64,000 nt of DNA, taken from NCBI GenBank assembly GCA_022844475.1, contig JALHLR010000018.1, positions 1 to 64,000 of the forward strand, written 5' to 3'. Each line of letters begins with the position of its first letter. Within the stretch, counting starts at the first letter, position 1. A program made the translations under genes and the position numbers. The stretch is from Hyphomonadaceae bacterium. GTDB taxonomy: Bacteria > Pseudomonadota > Alphaproteobacteria > Caulobacterales > Hyphomonadaceae. Shown in pieces: positions 1 to 8,888 of the stretch. The notes beneath the pieces were generated by a model that did no database searches, had not been told where the DNA came from, and saw only the letters and a list, made by a program, of their open reading frames with translations.

Positions 1-15
1 GGCCTCGCCCCGGCC

Positions 16-672
16 TCAGCCCTTGTAAGCCGAGCCGCGGCCGTCCTTCTTGCGCGCTTCCATATCGGCGAGCAGGACGTTGATGCGTCCGATCAGCTTG
101 TTGATGTCGCCATTATTGCGGTCAAGAAAGTTCACGAACTGCGCCTGCTGTTCCTGCGCCAGCCAGAGCACCGAGCCGCCAAGTTCGATGCCCACGTCGC
201 GCACGCGATAGTTCTTGCCGTCCTGGCTGAGCAGCACGTCCCAGTAGACTTTCGTGTCCTTGCCCGTCTGCGAGTTCTTGATCACCGACTCGACCGTCGA
301 GCGCTGCGGGCCGTCGTCCTTGGAGCCCGTGACGCGCAGGCCTTCGCCGCGGAACTGGTCGAAGTGAACCTGATAGACTTCGAGGGCGTAGGTTTCGAAG
401 ATCTTGTAGTACCTGTTGAAGTCCGCCTCGCTGAGGGTACGCGAGTTCGTGCCGATGACGCGGCGCGCGATCGAGGGCATGTGGGCGAACTTGTTCATGT
501 ACTCGCCGAACTTCTTCTCGCGCGCTTCGGCGGTAAGCGAGCGGTCGTTTAGTACGCTCAGCACGGAGTTGGCGTTGGTCTGGACGTAGGCTTCGGATTT
601 CTTGTCAGCGAAGGCCGCCGGCGCGAATGCAGTGGCGACAGCGACGGCAGCAAGCATGCCCTTGAGTTTCAT
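16..672 (-). CDS. mlaC: MlaC-family phospholipid-binding periplasmic protein
   Basis: Periplasmic shuttle of the Mla system, which moves phospholipid between the outer-membrane MlaA and the inner-membrane MlaFEDB transporter. The 218-residue product begins with a signal peptide (MKLKGMLAAVAVATAFAPAAFA) and continues with the MlaC/Ttg2D fold, including the RRVIG segment and the C-terminal INVLLADMEARK helix. The ORF track starts seven codons upstream, but GGAG lies at good spacing before the ATG at 672, so I use that. It lies 23 bp downstream of mlaA and is probably co-transcribed with it. The MlaFED genes are not in the window. Confidence 0.88.
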   Translation of the reverse strand: MKLKGMLAAVAVATAFAPAAFADKKSEAYVQTNANSVLSVLNDRSLTAEAREKKFGEYMNKFAHMPSIARRVIGTNSRTLSEADFNRYYKIFETYALEVYQVHFDQFRGEGLRVTGSKDDGPQRSTVESVIKNSQTGKDTKVYWDVLLSQDGKNYRVRDVGIELGGSVLWLAQEQQAQFVNFLDRNNGDINKLIGRINVLLADMEARKKDGRGSAYKG

Positions 673-695
673 CGAAATCTCCACGTGCGACACGT

Positions 696-1439
696 TCAGA
701 AGTCTAGTTCGTCATCCGTCAGTTCTGGGGCGTCATTCGGCTCATCATAGGGAATTCCGATGTCGGAAGCCCTTGTGCGGCCATACAAACGCCTGAGTGT
801 GGTATAGGGGTCAATCTGCTGGCGCAGTTCGTCGAATGTCTCGATGGCGCCCTCGCGGGCGCTGATGCCGCCAAGTGCGACGATGCCAAGACGGGTCGCG
901 TCGTCGTTCTCGAATTCAGGATAGTTCAGCGGGTTGAGCGCAGCGTCGGCGCCGCGCCCGACGATATCGCGCGGGTTCGTCGGTCCGAGGAAGGGCAGGA
1001 CAATGAAGGGGCCGGAATCGACTCCCCAGACGCCGAGCGTCTGGCCGAAGTCTTCGTTGGTGCGTTGCATGCCCATGGCGGATGCCGGATCGAATACGCC
1101 AGCGATGCCAACCGTGGTGTTGACGACAAACCGCCCCAGGGTCGCGCCGGCATCGGGAAGCTTGCCCTGCAGCAGATGGTTCACGAAGGTCAGCGGCTCG
1201 CCGAGGTTGCTGGAGAAATTGCCCACGCCTTCGCGGATCGGTTCGTTCGTCACTGTGCGGTAGCCGTAGGCCACGGGCTCAATCACCGCCCGGTCCAGCC
1301 CTTCGTTGAAGGCGAACATCTGGCGGTTGAAGTCCTCGTACGGATCGGGGTTTTCTGCCGTGACGCTGGCGCAGCCGGCCGTGAACAACGCCGAGAAGGC
1401 GGCGGCGCTGCAGGACAGTCGAACGTGGATTGGTCTCAT
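696..1439 (-). CDS. mlaA: MlaA/VacJ outer-membrane lipoprotein
   Basis: Outer-membrane component that removes mislocalised phospholipid from the outer leaflet and passes it to MlaC. The 247-residue protein has a lipoprotein signal ending in the lipobox FTAGC (Cys about residue 23), then the VacJ signature: DPYEDFNRQMFAFNEGLD, GRFVVNTTVGIAGVFDPAS and GPFIVLPFLGPTNPRD. The C-terminal tail is acidic (DEPNDAPELTDDELDF). It is the first gene of the mlaA-mlaC pair and is divergent from the methionine operon, so the 1440-1607 spacer must hold both promoters. Confidence 0.93.
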   Translation of the reverse strand: MRPIHVRLSCSAAAFSALFTAGCASVTAENPDPYEDFNRQMFAFNEGLDRAVIEPVAYGYRTVTNEPIREGVGNFSSNLGEPLTFVNHLLQGKLPDAGATLGRFVVNTTVGIAGVFDPASAMGMQRTNEDFGQTLGVWGVDSGPFIVLPFLGPTNPRDIVGRGADAALNPLNYPEFENDDATRLGIVALGGISAREGAIETFDELRQQIDPYTTLRRLYGRTRASDIGIPYDEPNDAPELTDDELDF

Positions 1440-1581
1440 GTCGATACGTTCTCACACCGGTTGGCGGATATGTGGCCGGTTTACGTGAGGATCAACCTCT
1501 CCGGACGGCGCCTTCCAAGGCAATCCTGATCACAGCGAGCATGAGTCGGGCCAGGAAACGCCACCGCGGGCGCTTGAGTTC

Positions 1582-1601
1582 ATATAAGGATATGTTTATA
1601 T
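1582..1601. promoter_or_regulatory. Palindromic operator candidate upstream of the ArsR-methyltransferase gene
   Basis: ATATAAGGATATGTTTATAT is an inverted repeat with 8 of 10 positions matching between half-sites (ATATAAGGAT against ATATAAACAT). It is AT-rich in a GC-rich genome and ends 6 bp before the start codon. That position suits an autoregulatory ArsR operator. The very short distance also leaves no room for a normal ribosome-binding site, so transcription may start at or near the ATG. Confidence 0.6.
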
Positions 1602-1607
1602 CGTTAT

Positions 1608-2600
1608 ATGCACTCAGTGAGTCTGGCCCAGCTCGTCACCCAGCTCCGCGCCGCCGGTGAGATCACCCGGGCCCGGATTCTCGCCCTGCTTGCGCATGGC
1701 GAGTTGTCCGTCGGCGAGCTTGCACAGGTCCTGAACCAGAGCCAGCCGAGACTTTCGCGTCATCTCAAATTCCTGACGGGCGCAGGGCTGATCGAGCGGT
1801 TGCCCGAAGGCGCCTGGGTGTTCTACCGCCTGCCGGCCGAGGGGCGCGCGCGGGCGCTGGTCGATACGCTGATCGCTTCTGTCGATGCGAACGACCCGGA
1901 GCTCAGGCGCGATCTTGATCGTCTGCGCGATGTGAAGGCCGAGCGGGCGGAAGCCGCGGGGCAGTACTTCGCGCGCGTGGCGGACGAGTGGGACCGGCTC
2001 CGCGCCTTGCATTATGCCGAAGCCGACATCGAGAAGGCCGTGCTTGCCGCGGCAGGGCCGGGGCCGTTCGATCTGGTGGTGGATTTCGGCACCGGCACGG
2101 GGCGCATGCTGACCCTTTTTGCCGGCATGGCGCGGCGGGTGGAGGGGATCGACCTTTCGCACCAGATGCTGACGGTCGCGCGCAGCAAGCTGCAGGAGGC
2201 TGGCTCGGTGAATGCCTCGGTTCGTCATGGCGATGCGACGTCGTCGCCCTATGGCGACAGCTCGGCGAGCCTGGTGATCATCCATCAGGTGCTTCACTTC
2301 CTTGATGATCCTGGCCGTGCACTCGTCGAGGCCGCGCGTGTGCTGGCGCCCGGCGGAAGGCTGATCGTCGTCGAGTTTGCGCCCCACACGCTGGAACATC
2401 TGCGCGCTGAACATGCGCATCGCCATCTGGGCGTGAGCGAGGCCGACATGGCGCGCTGGGCTGATCGCGCTGGTTTGGCGGTCAGGGCTGCAAGGACTTT
2501 CCGTGCACCGGACGGCGAAAAGGGAATCTCCGTGATGGTCTGGTCGGCCGACAGTCAGAAATCCGCCCCGTCATCGCCGGGCAAAAGGTCCGCAGCATGA
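1608..2600 (+). CDS. ArsR-family regulator fused to a SAM-dependent methyltransferase domain
   Basis: Likely regulator of the downstream methionine genes. Residues 1-90 form an ArsR winged helix (ARILALLAHGELSVGELAQVLNQSQPRLSRHLKFL). From about residue 140 a class I methyltransferase fold follows, with motif I DFGTGTGR near residue 160, an acidic EGIDLS strand and a LAPGGRLIVVEF motif. ArsR-type SahR regulators of methionine metabolism are known in Proteobacteria. That the methyltransferase-like domain senses SAM or SAH rather than catalysing is my inference. No Shine-Dalgarno precedes the ATG, and a palindrome lies immediately upstream. It overlaps metF by 4 bp (ATGA). Confidence 0.85.
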   Translation: MHSVSLAQLVTQLRAAGEITRARILALLAHGELSVGELAQVLNQSQPRLSRHLKFLTGAGLIERLPEGAWVFYRLPAEGRARALVDTLIASVDANDPELRRDLDRLRDVKAERAEAAGQYFARVADEWDRLRALHYAEADIEKAVLAAAGPGPFDLVVDFGTGTGRMLTLFAGMARRVEGIDLSHQMLTVARSKLQEAGSVNASVRHGDATSSPYGDSSASLVIIHQVLHFLDDPGRALVEAARVLAPGGRLIVVEFAPHTLEHLRAEHAHRHLGVSEADMARWADRAGLAVRAARTFRAPDGEKGISVMVWSADSQKSAPSSPGKRSAA

Positions 2601-3457
2601 AGACACCAACGGTTTCATTCGAATTCTTTCCGCCCAAGAACGCGGAAATGGAAAGCAAGCTCTGGGATTCGGTGAAGCGGCTGGAGCCGCTTGCGCCGTC
2701 CTATGTGTCGGTGACGTATGGCGCTGGCGGATCCACGCGCGAGCGGACGCACGGCATCGTCAAGAAGATGGCCGAGGAGACGTCGCTGAAGCCAGCCGGA
2801 CATATCACCTGCGTTGCCGCGACGAAGGACGAGATCGACCAGGTCTTGCGCGACTATTGGGACGCTGGCGTGAAGCGCGTCGTGGCGCTGCGCGGCGATC
2901 CGACAGCCGGTATCGGCACGCGCTATGAGCCGCACCCGGGCGGTTATGCCTACGCCAACGACCTGATCGCGGGGGCGCGGAAGATTGCAGACTTCGACAT
3001 CTCCGTGGGCTGCTATCCGGAAGTGCATCCGGATGCGCCGTCGTTGAAAGCGGAGATCGACAACCTCAAGCGCAAGTTCGATGCGGGCGCGACGCGGGCG
3101 ATCACGCAGTTCTTCTTCTACCCGGATGTCTATTTCAAGTTTCTCGACCAGGCGCGGTCGGCAGGAATCACCCAGCCAGTCGTGCCGGGCATCATGCTGC
3201 AGTCCAACTTCAAGGGGTTGAAGCGGATGGCGGATTTGTGCGGCACGGCGATACCGACGCGGATCGCTGATCTCTATGAGGGGCTGGATGGCGACGCGGA
3301 GACGCGTGATCTCGTGACGGCGCATGTCGCAGCTGAGCTGTGCCACCGGCTCGCAGAGCAGGGCGTCGATCACTTCCACTTCTACACGATGAACCGTGCG
3401 GGCCTGTCGCTGTCGACGTGCCGCCTGCTGGGCATCAAGCCGGAGACAGGGGCATGA
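2597..3457 (+). CDS. metF: Methylenetetrahydrofolate reductase
   Basis: Reduces 5,10-methylene-THF to 5-methyl-THF using FAD and a reduced nicotinamide, supplying the methyl group for methionine synthase. The 286-residue TIM barrel has the family motifs SFEFFPPKN at the N-terminus, SVTYGAGGSTR, VALRGDP near residue 97, AITQFFFYPDVYF and GVDHFHFYTMNRA at the C-terminus. The length is normal for bacterial MetF. It is coupled by 4-bp ATGA overlaps to the regulator upstream and the VOC gene downstream, so it is translated as part of the methionine operon. Confidence 0.95.
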   Translation: MKTPTVSFEFFPPKNAEMESKLWDSVKRLEPLAPSYVSVTYGAGGSTRERTHGIVKKMAEETSLKPAGHITCVAATKDEIDQVLRDYWDAGVKRVVALRGDPTAGIGTRYEPHPGGYAYANDLIAGARKIADFDISVGCYPEVHPDAPSLKAEIDNLKRKFDAGATRAITQFFFYPDVYFKFLDQARSAGITQPVVPGIMLQSNFKGLKRMADLCGTAIPTRIADLYEGLDGDAETRDLVTAHVAAELCHRLAEQGVDHFHFYTMNRAGLSLSTCRLLGIKPETGA

Positions 3458-3909
3458 GTGGTCCCGCGATCCGCATTGCGCTGGTGACGCTGGGCGTCGA
3501 GGATCTCGCGCGCGCGTCCGCCTTCTATGAAGCGATGGGCCTGAAGCGGTCGCGCGCCTCTCAGCCGACATTTCTCATCTACGACATGGCCGGCATTGTG
3601 CTGGCGCTGTTTCCGAACGAGATGCTGGCCGAGGATGCGGGCGTGCCGGGCGAGGGTCATGGCTTCCGCCGCCAGACACTGGCCTGGAACGTGCCGGATG
3701 CGGCTGAGGTCGATTCGGGCTTTGCGCGCGTGATGGCTGCGGGCGCTGTCAGCCTGAAGCCGCCGTACAAGACGTCGTGGGGCGGCTATGTCGGACATTT
3801 TGCCGATACCGAGGGGCATCTCTGGGAGATCGCGCACAATCCCTTCTTTCCGCTGGACGCCAATGGCGCGGTCTCGGTTCCCCCCCCTCGCGAAGGAGTC
3901 AAACAATGA
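3454..3909 (+). CDS. VOC/glyoxalase-superfamily protein
   Basis: A 151-residue single-chain vicinal-oxygen-chelate protein. It opens with RIALVTLGVEDLARASAFYEAMGL and ends with GHFADTEGHLWEIAHNPFF, the usual beta-alpha-beta-beta-beta signature with a terminal Glu/His region. The ORF track extends the frame back into metF, but the ATG at 3454 forms a 4-bp overlap with the metF stop and is the better start. The substrate is unknown. Its place inside a metF-metH operon, with 4-bp overlaps on both sides, argues for a linked role, but the sequence does not say what. Confidence 0.8.
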   Translation: MSGPAIRIALVTLGVEDLARASAFYEAMGLKRSRASQPTFLIYDMAGIVLALFPNEMLAEDAGVPGEGHGFRRQTLAWNVPDAAEVDSGFARVMAAGAVSLKPPYKTSWGGYVGHFADTEGHLWEIAHNPFFPLDANGAVSVPPPREGVKQ

Positions 3910-4970
3910 CCCGCCAGGAACGCATTGCGAAGCTGAAGCAGACCGCGAAAGAGCGCGTCCTGATCCTTGATGGATCGTGGGGCGTGATGTTCCAGAAGAT
4001 GGGGCTGCAGGAGAGCGACTATCGCGGAACACGCTTTGCGACGCACGCCGGGCAGATGAAGGGCAACAATGACATCCTTTGCCTGACGCGGCCGGATCTC
4101 GTAGCGAAGCTGCACGAGATGTATTTCGACGCCGGCGCCGACATCTCTGAGACGAACACCTTCTCCGCGACAACGATCGCGCAGGACGACTACAAGCTCG
4201 ACGCCAGGGCGGTGTGGGACATCAACCATGAAGGCGCGCGGATCGGACGTGAGGTAGCTGATGCGTTCACCGCGAAACAGCCAGACAAGCCGCGCTTCCT
4301 CGCGGGTTCGATGGGACCGCTCAACAAGATGCTGTCGATGTCGTCGGACGTGAACGATCCGGGCGCGCGCCTGGTGGATTTCGATGAGGTCTACCACGCC
4401 TATCGCGAGCAGGTGAAAGCGCTGAACGAGGGTGGGGTCGACCTCTACCTGATCGAGACGATCACTGACACGCTGAACTGCAAGGCTGCGATCAAGGCGA
4501 TCATGGATCTGGAGGATGAGGGTCTCGAAAAGCTGCCCATCTGGATTTCCGGGACGATCACGGACCGTTCGGGTCGCACGCTGTCAGGTCAGACGACTGA
4601 AGCGTTCTGGAATTCGGTGAAGCATGCCAAGCCCTTTGCGGTGGGCTTCAACTGTGCGCTGGGTGCGGACCTGATGCGGCCGTTCATTGCCGAGATGGCG
4701 CGTGTGGCCGATACGCTGGTCGCGGCCTATCCGAATGCGGGCCTGCCCAACGAGATGGGGCAGTATGACGAGCAGCCACATGAGACGGCGCACGCAGTGG
4801 AAGCGTGGGCGAAGGAAGGGCTGGTCAACATTCTCGGTGGTTGTTGCGGCACGACGCCGGATCACATCAGGCATGTGGCGGAGTCGGTCAAGGGTATCGT
4901 TCCGCGCAAGCCGCCTGAGCGCGCGAAGGCGTTGCGGCTGGCTGGGCTTGAGCCGTTCGAGCTGGCCTGA
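3906..4970 (+). CDS. metH: Methionine synthase, homocysteine-binding half
   Basis: Encodes only the N-terminal homocysteine S-methyltransferase module of cobalamin-dependent methionine synthase (354 residues). The three expected zinc-binding cysteines are visible: C250 in FNCALG and C313/C314 in GGCCGTTP. Other family motifs are [10 protein letters not shown] and [16 protein letters not shown]. The ORF ends where an intact MetH would continue into the pterin domain, and the rest is encoded separately at 6048. Split MetH is known in alphaproteobacteria. The ATG at 3906 overlaps the VOC stop by 4 bp. Confidence 0.93.
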   Translation: MTRQERIAKLKQTAKERVLILDGSWGVMFQKMGLQESDYRGTRFATHAGQMKGNNDILCLTRPDLVAKLHEMYFDAGADISETNTFSATTIAQDDYKLDARAVWDINHEGARIGREVADAFTAKQPDKPRFLAGSMGPLNKMLSMSSDVNDPGARLVDFDEVYHAYREQVKALNEGGVDLYLIETITDTLNCKAAIKAIMDLEDEGLEKLPIWISGTITDRSGRTLSGQTTEAFWNSVKHAKPFAVGFNCALGADLMRPFIAEMARVADTLVAAYPNAGLPNEMGQYDEQPHETAHAVEAWAKEGLVNILGGCCGTTPDHIRHVAESVKGIVPRKPPERAKALRLAGLEPFELA

Positions 4971-5533
4971 TGGCAAAGTTCTACGACGCACTGAACGACA
5001 AGCAGGTCGCCTTCATCAAGGCGCAGAAGATGTTCTTCGTCGCCACTGCGCCACGCTCCGATGCGGGGCGCGTGAACCTTTCGCCAAAGGGCTATGACAG
5101 TTTCCGGGTCATCGGCCCCAACCGTGTGGCCTATGCCGACCTCGGCGGGTCGGGTGCGGAGACGCTGGCGCACGTTCGGGAGAACGGGCGGATCACCTTC
5201 ATGTTCTGCGCTTATGAGGGCGCGCCCAGCATCATGCGGCTGTACGGGCGGGGACAGGTGATGCAGTTCAACGATCCGGGCTTTGCTGACGAGATCGCGC
5301 AATTCCCGTCAGGCCATGAACGCGCGCGCGACATCATCTTTGCTGACATCACGGCTGTGCAGGACAGCTGTGGCTGGGCTGTTCCATTCATGAGGTACGA
5401 GGGCGAGCGGGATCAGTTGCGCCGGTATATCGATCACATGGAGCCTGATGCCTGGCATGAGAGTCGGCTGACAAAGAACGCACAGAGCATTGACGGCCTG
5501 CCGGCGCTGTGCCGGTCGGAGGTTGCAGAATGA
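4970..5533 (+). CDS. Pyridoxamine 5'-phosphate oxidase-fold flavoprotein
   Basis: A 187-residue split-barrel flavin-binding protein of the PPOX superfamily. Recognisable segments are FFVATAPRSDAGRVNLSPKGYDSF, RITFMFCAYEGAPSIMRLYGRG and CGWAVPFM with a following basic helix. It is distinct from the bona fide PdxH at 34936. FMN or F420-like cofactor use is typical of the fold, but the reaction cannot be assigned. Its start shares one base with the metH stop (TGATG) and it overlaps the next gene by 4 bp, placing it physically between the two halves of MetH. Confidence 0.8.
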   Translation: MAKFYDALNDKQVAFIKAQKMFFVATAPRSDAGRVNLSPKGYDSFRVIGPNRVAYADLGGSGAETLAHVRENGRITFMFCAYEGAPSIMRLYGRGQVMQFNDPGFADEIAQFPSGHERARDIIFADITAVQDSCGWAVPFMRYEGERDQLRRYIDHMEPDAWHESRLTKNAQSIDGLPALCRSEVAE

Positions 5534-6027
5534 AGGGCGCGTTGGCGGCAATGCTGATGCTCGGTCTCGGCGGTTGCGTGATCGCCGACGTGAGCGAGAT
5601 CTCGCGTGACCTGGCGCCTGGCGCGATCCAGCGGCAATACGCGTCGCCGACGGCATTCTACGCCAGGCACATCGTCATTCCGCCGGGCTACGCGACCATC
5701 CGCCTGCCGGGGATCATTCCTGATGAAGCCGCTTTTGGAGACGATACGGAAGCGCAGGCCGAGAGCGTTTTCCGCAAGATCGCGGCGTCGCTGAAGGAAG
5801 CGGGCGCGGCCGAGAGCGATGTCGTTGCGATGACTGTCTACCTCGCAGCGCCGACGCCGGGCGGGAACATGGATTTCGATGGCATGATGCGGGCCTATGG
5901 CCGCCATTATGGCAGCGATGCACAGCCTAATCGACCTGTGCGCTCGACGGTGCAGGTCGCGGGACTTGTACGACCGGGCATACTGGTCGAGATCGAAGTC
6001 ACGGCCGCCGTGCCGGCTCCTCACTAG
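5530..6027 (+). CDS. RidA-family protein with a lipoprotein signal
   Basis: The start at 5530 (ATGA overlap) gives a 165-residue protein beginning [16 protein letters not shown], a short hydrophobic segment with an apparent lipobox. The rest is the YjgF/YER057c/UK114 fold: [32 protein letters not shown] and [12 protein letters not shown], the last retaining the conserved substrate-site arginine, then VEIEVTA. Typical RidA is a cytosolic imine/enamine deaminase, so an exported, lipid-anchored form would be unusual. Alternatively the hydrophobic N-terminus is not processed. It sits between the metH halves. Confidence 0.75.
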   Translation: MKGALAAMLMLGLGGCVIADVSEISRDLAPGAIQRQYASPTAFYARHIVIPPGYATIRLPGIIPDEAAFGDDTEAQAESVFRKIAASLKEAGAAESDVVAMTVYLAAPTPGGNMDFDGMMRAYGRHYGSDAQPNRPVRSTVQVAGLVRPGILVEIEVTAAVPAPH

Positions 6028-6047
6028 CGTATTGCGAACAGCATCAC

Positions 6048-8675
6048 ATGACCCAGTCTACCGCCAGCTTCATCAACATCGGCGAGCGCACGAACGTCAC
6101 CGGATCGGCGGCATTCAAGAAGCTGATTGTCGATGGCAAGTATGCCGAGGCGGTCGATGTGGCGCGCCAGCAGGTGCAGAACGGCGCGCAGATCATCGAC
6201 GTCAACATGGACGAGGGGCTGCTGGATTCAAAAGCGGCCATGCGCACCTTTCTGCGCCTGATCGCGGCGGAGCCTGACATCGCCAGGGTTCCGATAATGG
6301 TCGACTCGTCCAAATGGGACGTGATCGAGGAGGGGCTGAAGAACGTCCAGGGCAAGGCGATCGTGAACTCGATCTCGATGAAGGAGGGCGAGAAGCAGTT
6401 CCTGGACCAGGCGCGCAAGGCGCTGAGCTATGGCGCTGCAGTGGTCGTCATGGCGTTTGACGAGAAAGGGCAGGCCGAGACAGCGCAGCGCAAGTACGAG
6501 ATCTCGAAGCGCGCCTACGATCTGCTGGTCGGCATGGGCTTTCCGCCCGAAGACATCATCTTCGACCCGAACATTTTCGCCGTCGCGACCGGGATCGAGG
6601 AGCACAACAACTACGCCGTCGATTTCTTCGAGGGCGTGAGGATGATCAAGCAGAGCCTGCCTTACGCGCGCACGTCGGGCGGGTTGTCAAACGTATCGTT
6701 CTCGTTCCGCGGCAATGAGCCGGTGCGGCGGGCGATGCACTCTGTCTTTCTCTATCATGCCATCAAGCTCGGCTTCGACATGGCGATCGTGAATGCCGGG
6801 CAGCTCGACATCTACGACAATATTGACCCGGAACTGCGCGAGCGGGTCGAGGATGTGATCCTCAACCGGCGCAATGATGCGACTGATCGGCTGCTGGAGA
6901 TTGCGGAGCGTTATCGCGGACAGAAGGGCGAGGTGCAGAAGAAGGACCTCCGCTGGCGCGAGAAGCCGGTGAAGGATCGCCTCGCGCATGCGCTGGTCAA
7001 CGGCATCACCGAGTTCATCGTCGAGGATACCGAGGCCGCGCGCCTTGAAGTGGAGCGGCCGCTGCACGTTATCGAAGGGCCACTGATGGACGGCATGAAC
7101 ATCGTCGGCGACCTGTTCGGCGCGGGCAAGATGTTCCTGCCGCAGGTCGTGAAGTCCGCGCGCGTCATGAAGGCGGCGGTGGCGCACCTGCTGCCCTACA
7201 TGGAAGAAGAGAAGCTGCGCACCGGCATGGCGGACAAGTCGAACGGCATCGTCGTCATGGCGACGGTGAAGGGAGATGTGCACGACATCGGCAAGAACAT
7301 CGTCGGTGTTGTCCTGCAATGCAACGGCTACAAGGTTATCGACCTTGGCGTGATGGTGCCGGCCGAGCGGATTCTCGAAACTGCCGTGAACGAGAACGCC
7401 GACATGATCGGTCTGTCTGGCCTGATCACGCCTTCGCTCGACGAGATGGTGTATTTTGCTTCCGAGATGCAGCGTCTGGGCATCCGCAAGCCGCTGCTGA
7501 TCGGCGGCGCCACGACCAGCCCGGCGCACACGGCGATCAAGATCGAACCGATGCTCAGCGATGCCCCTGTCGTGCATGTGCTCGACGCCAGCCGGGCAGT
7601 TGGTGTTGTCTCGCAGCTGATGAGCGACGAGACGCGTGACAGGTTCTGGGGCGAGACCAAAGACAAGTATGCGAAGATCCGCGACTCGCGCTCGGGTGGA
7701 CAGGCGAAGGCGCGTGTCAGCCTCGAAGCTGCGCGCGAGATGGCGCCGAAGATCGACTGGTCGACCTATACCCCGCCGAAGCCCAGCTTCCTCGGCGTGC
7801 GGGAGCTCGGGGCAGATCTTGCGACGCTCGCGCGTTACATAGACTGGACGCCGTACTTTGCGAGCTGGGATCTTGTCGGGCGCTATCCGATGATCCTTGA
7901 GGATGATGTCGTTGGGGAGGCTGCGCAGTCGTTGTGGAACGACACCCAGGCCATCCTGCAGCGGATGATCGGCGAGCAGTGGATCGAGGCGCGCGGTGTC
8001 GTCGGCTTCTGGCCAGCAAATCGTGATGGCGATGATCTCGTTGTCTGGAAGGATGAGGCGCGGAAGGAAGAGATCGCCCGCTTCTTTACGCTGCGCCAGC
8101 AGATGGAGAAGACGAACGAAAAGGGCCAGCTGGCGCTCGCCGATTTCGCTGCAGCGCGCGGCGCCGACTATATCGGCGGCTTCGCAGTGACGTCGGGCCA
8201 TGGCGAAATGGAGAAATCCAGGGAGTTCATCGACAAGGGCGACGACTACTCGTCGATCATCGTCAAGGCGCTGGCGGATCGGTTCGCCGAGGCGTTCGCC
8301 GAGTACATGCACGAACGTGTGCGGCGCGAGTTGTGGGGCTATGCACCTGACGAGGGTCTGACGAACGATGACCTGATTGCGGAGAAGTACCAGGGCATCC
8401 GCCCTGCGCCTGGCTATCCCTCGCAGCCCGACCATACGGAAAAGGCGACGCTTTTCAGCCTGCTTGATGCGACTGCGAAGGCGGGGATCGAACTCACGTC
8501 GAGCTACGCGATGAATCCGCCGGCATCCGTGTCGGGTCTGTATTTCTCGCATCCGGAGGCTGTTTATTTCGCCGTCGGCCGGATCGAGAAAGACCAGGTC
8601 GAGGACTACGCCCGTCGCAAGGGATGGGACCTGGCGACAGCCGAGCGCTGGCTGAGGCCTATACTCAACTACTAG
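6048..8675 (+). CDS. metH: Methionine synthase, folate/cobalamin/reactivation half
   Basis: An 875-residue protein starting directly with the pterin-binding domain ([19 protein letters not shown]), then the cobalamin cap (about 300-400), the B12-binding Rossmann domain with DVHDIGK carrying the lower-ligand His412, and the C-terminal SAM-dependent reactivation domain ([31 protein letters not shown]). The homocysteine module is absent and is supplied by the separate gene at 3906. The two proteins must therefore meet for methyl transfer. There is a 20-bp gap from the RidA gene, and an intrinsic terminator follows at 8734. Confidence 0.96.
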   Translation: MTQSTASFINIGERTNVTGSAAFKKLIVDGKYAEAVDVARQQVQNGAQIIDVNMDEGLLDSKAAMRTFLRLIAAEPDIARVPIMVDSSKWDVIEEGLKNVQGKAIVNSISMKEGEKQFLDQARKALSYGAAVVVMAFDEKGQAETAQRKYEISKRAYDLLVGMGFPPEDIIFDPNIFAVATGIEEHNNYAVDFFEGVRMIKQSLPYARTSGGLSNVSFSFRGNEPVRRAMHSVFLYHAIKLGFDMAIVNAGQLDIYDNIDPELRERVEDVILNRRNDATDRLLEIAERYRGQKGEVQKKDLRWREKPVKDRLAHALVNGITEFIVEDTEAARLEVERPLHVIEGPLMDGMNIVGDLFGAGKMFLPQVVKSARVMKAAVAHLLPYMEEEKLRTGMADKSNGIVVMATVKGDVHDIGKNIVGVVLQCNGYKVIDLGVMVPAERILETAVNENADMIGLSGLITPSLDEMVYFASEMQRLGIRKPLLIGGATTSPAHTAIKIEPMLSDAPVVHVLDASRAVGVVSQLMSDETRDRFWGETKDKYAKIRDSRSGGQAKARVSLEAAREMAPKIDWSTYTPPKPSFLGVRELGADLATLARYIDWTPYFASWDLVGRYPMILEDDVVGEAAQSLWNDTQAILQRMIGEQWIEARGVVGFWPANRDGDDLVVWKDEARKEEIARFFTLRQQMEKTNEKGQLALADFAAARGADYIGGFAVTSGHGEMEKSREFIDKGDDYSSIIVKALADRFAEAFAEYMHERVRRELWGYAPDEGLTNDDLIAEKYQGIRPAPGYPSQPDHTEKATLFSLLDATAKAGIELTSSYAMNPPASVSGLYFSHPEAVYFAVGRIEKDQVEDYARRKGWDLATAERWLRPILNY

Positions 8676-8733
8676 CTACGCAACGGTATCGCCGAGCGCA
8701 TCTATGTTTGTGGCGACACAGACGGCGGGAGCG

Positions 8734-8755
8734 ACCTGTGCGGCGCAGGTTTTTC
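8734..8755 (+). terminator. Intrinsic terminator of the methionine operon
   Basis: ACCTGTGCGGCGCAGGT folds into a 7-bp stem (one G-U pair) with a CGG triloop, followed directly by a run of five T residues. It lies about 60 bp after the metH stop codon, a classical Rho-independent arrangement that marks the 3' end of the 1608-8675 operon. Confidence 0.85.
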
Positions 8756-8757
8756 TG

Positions 8758-8779
8758 TTGACCTCTGGGGTATTCCCCA
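8758..8779. promoter_or_regulatory. -35-like hexamer with adjoining short palindrome before the TonB receptor
   Basis: TTGACC immediately follows the terminator T-tract and is followed by the small palindrome TGGGG-TATT-CCCCA. No good -10 hexamer is present at 17 bp (TCTCCT), so the promoter reading is weak. The palindrome could be an operator for the receptor gene. Confidence 0.3.
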
Positions 8780-8888
8780 ATCTCCTGCGCATTGTGGTGC
8801 GGTGCGGCAGGCAATTCGGTCGTCCGATTCACACATAAAAAAGGACGGCTGGGCCACATGGTCACACGTCGTCAGGGGAGGACGCATC

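Noticed and set aside
6687-8552. Long minus-strand ORF (621 residues) opposite metH
   Set aside because: It is antisense to the clearly coding cobalamin half of MetH and has the typical H/R/D-rich composition of a shadow ORF in GC-rich DNA.
8802-8888. N-terminal extension of the TonB receptor in the ORF track
   Set aside because: It places about 29 hydrophilic residues before the signal peptide and has no ribosome-binding site, whereas TTG at 8889 has GGGGAG upstream.
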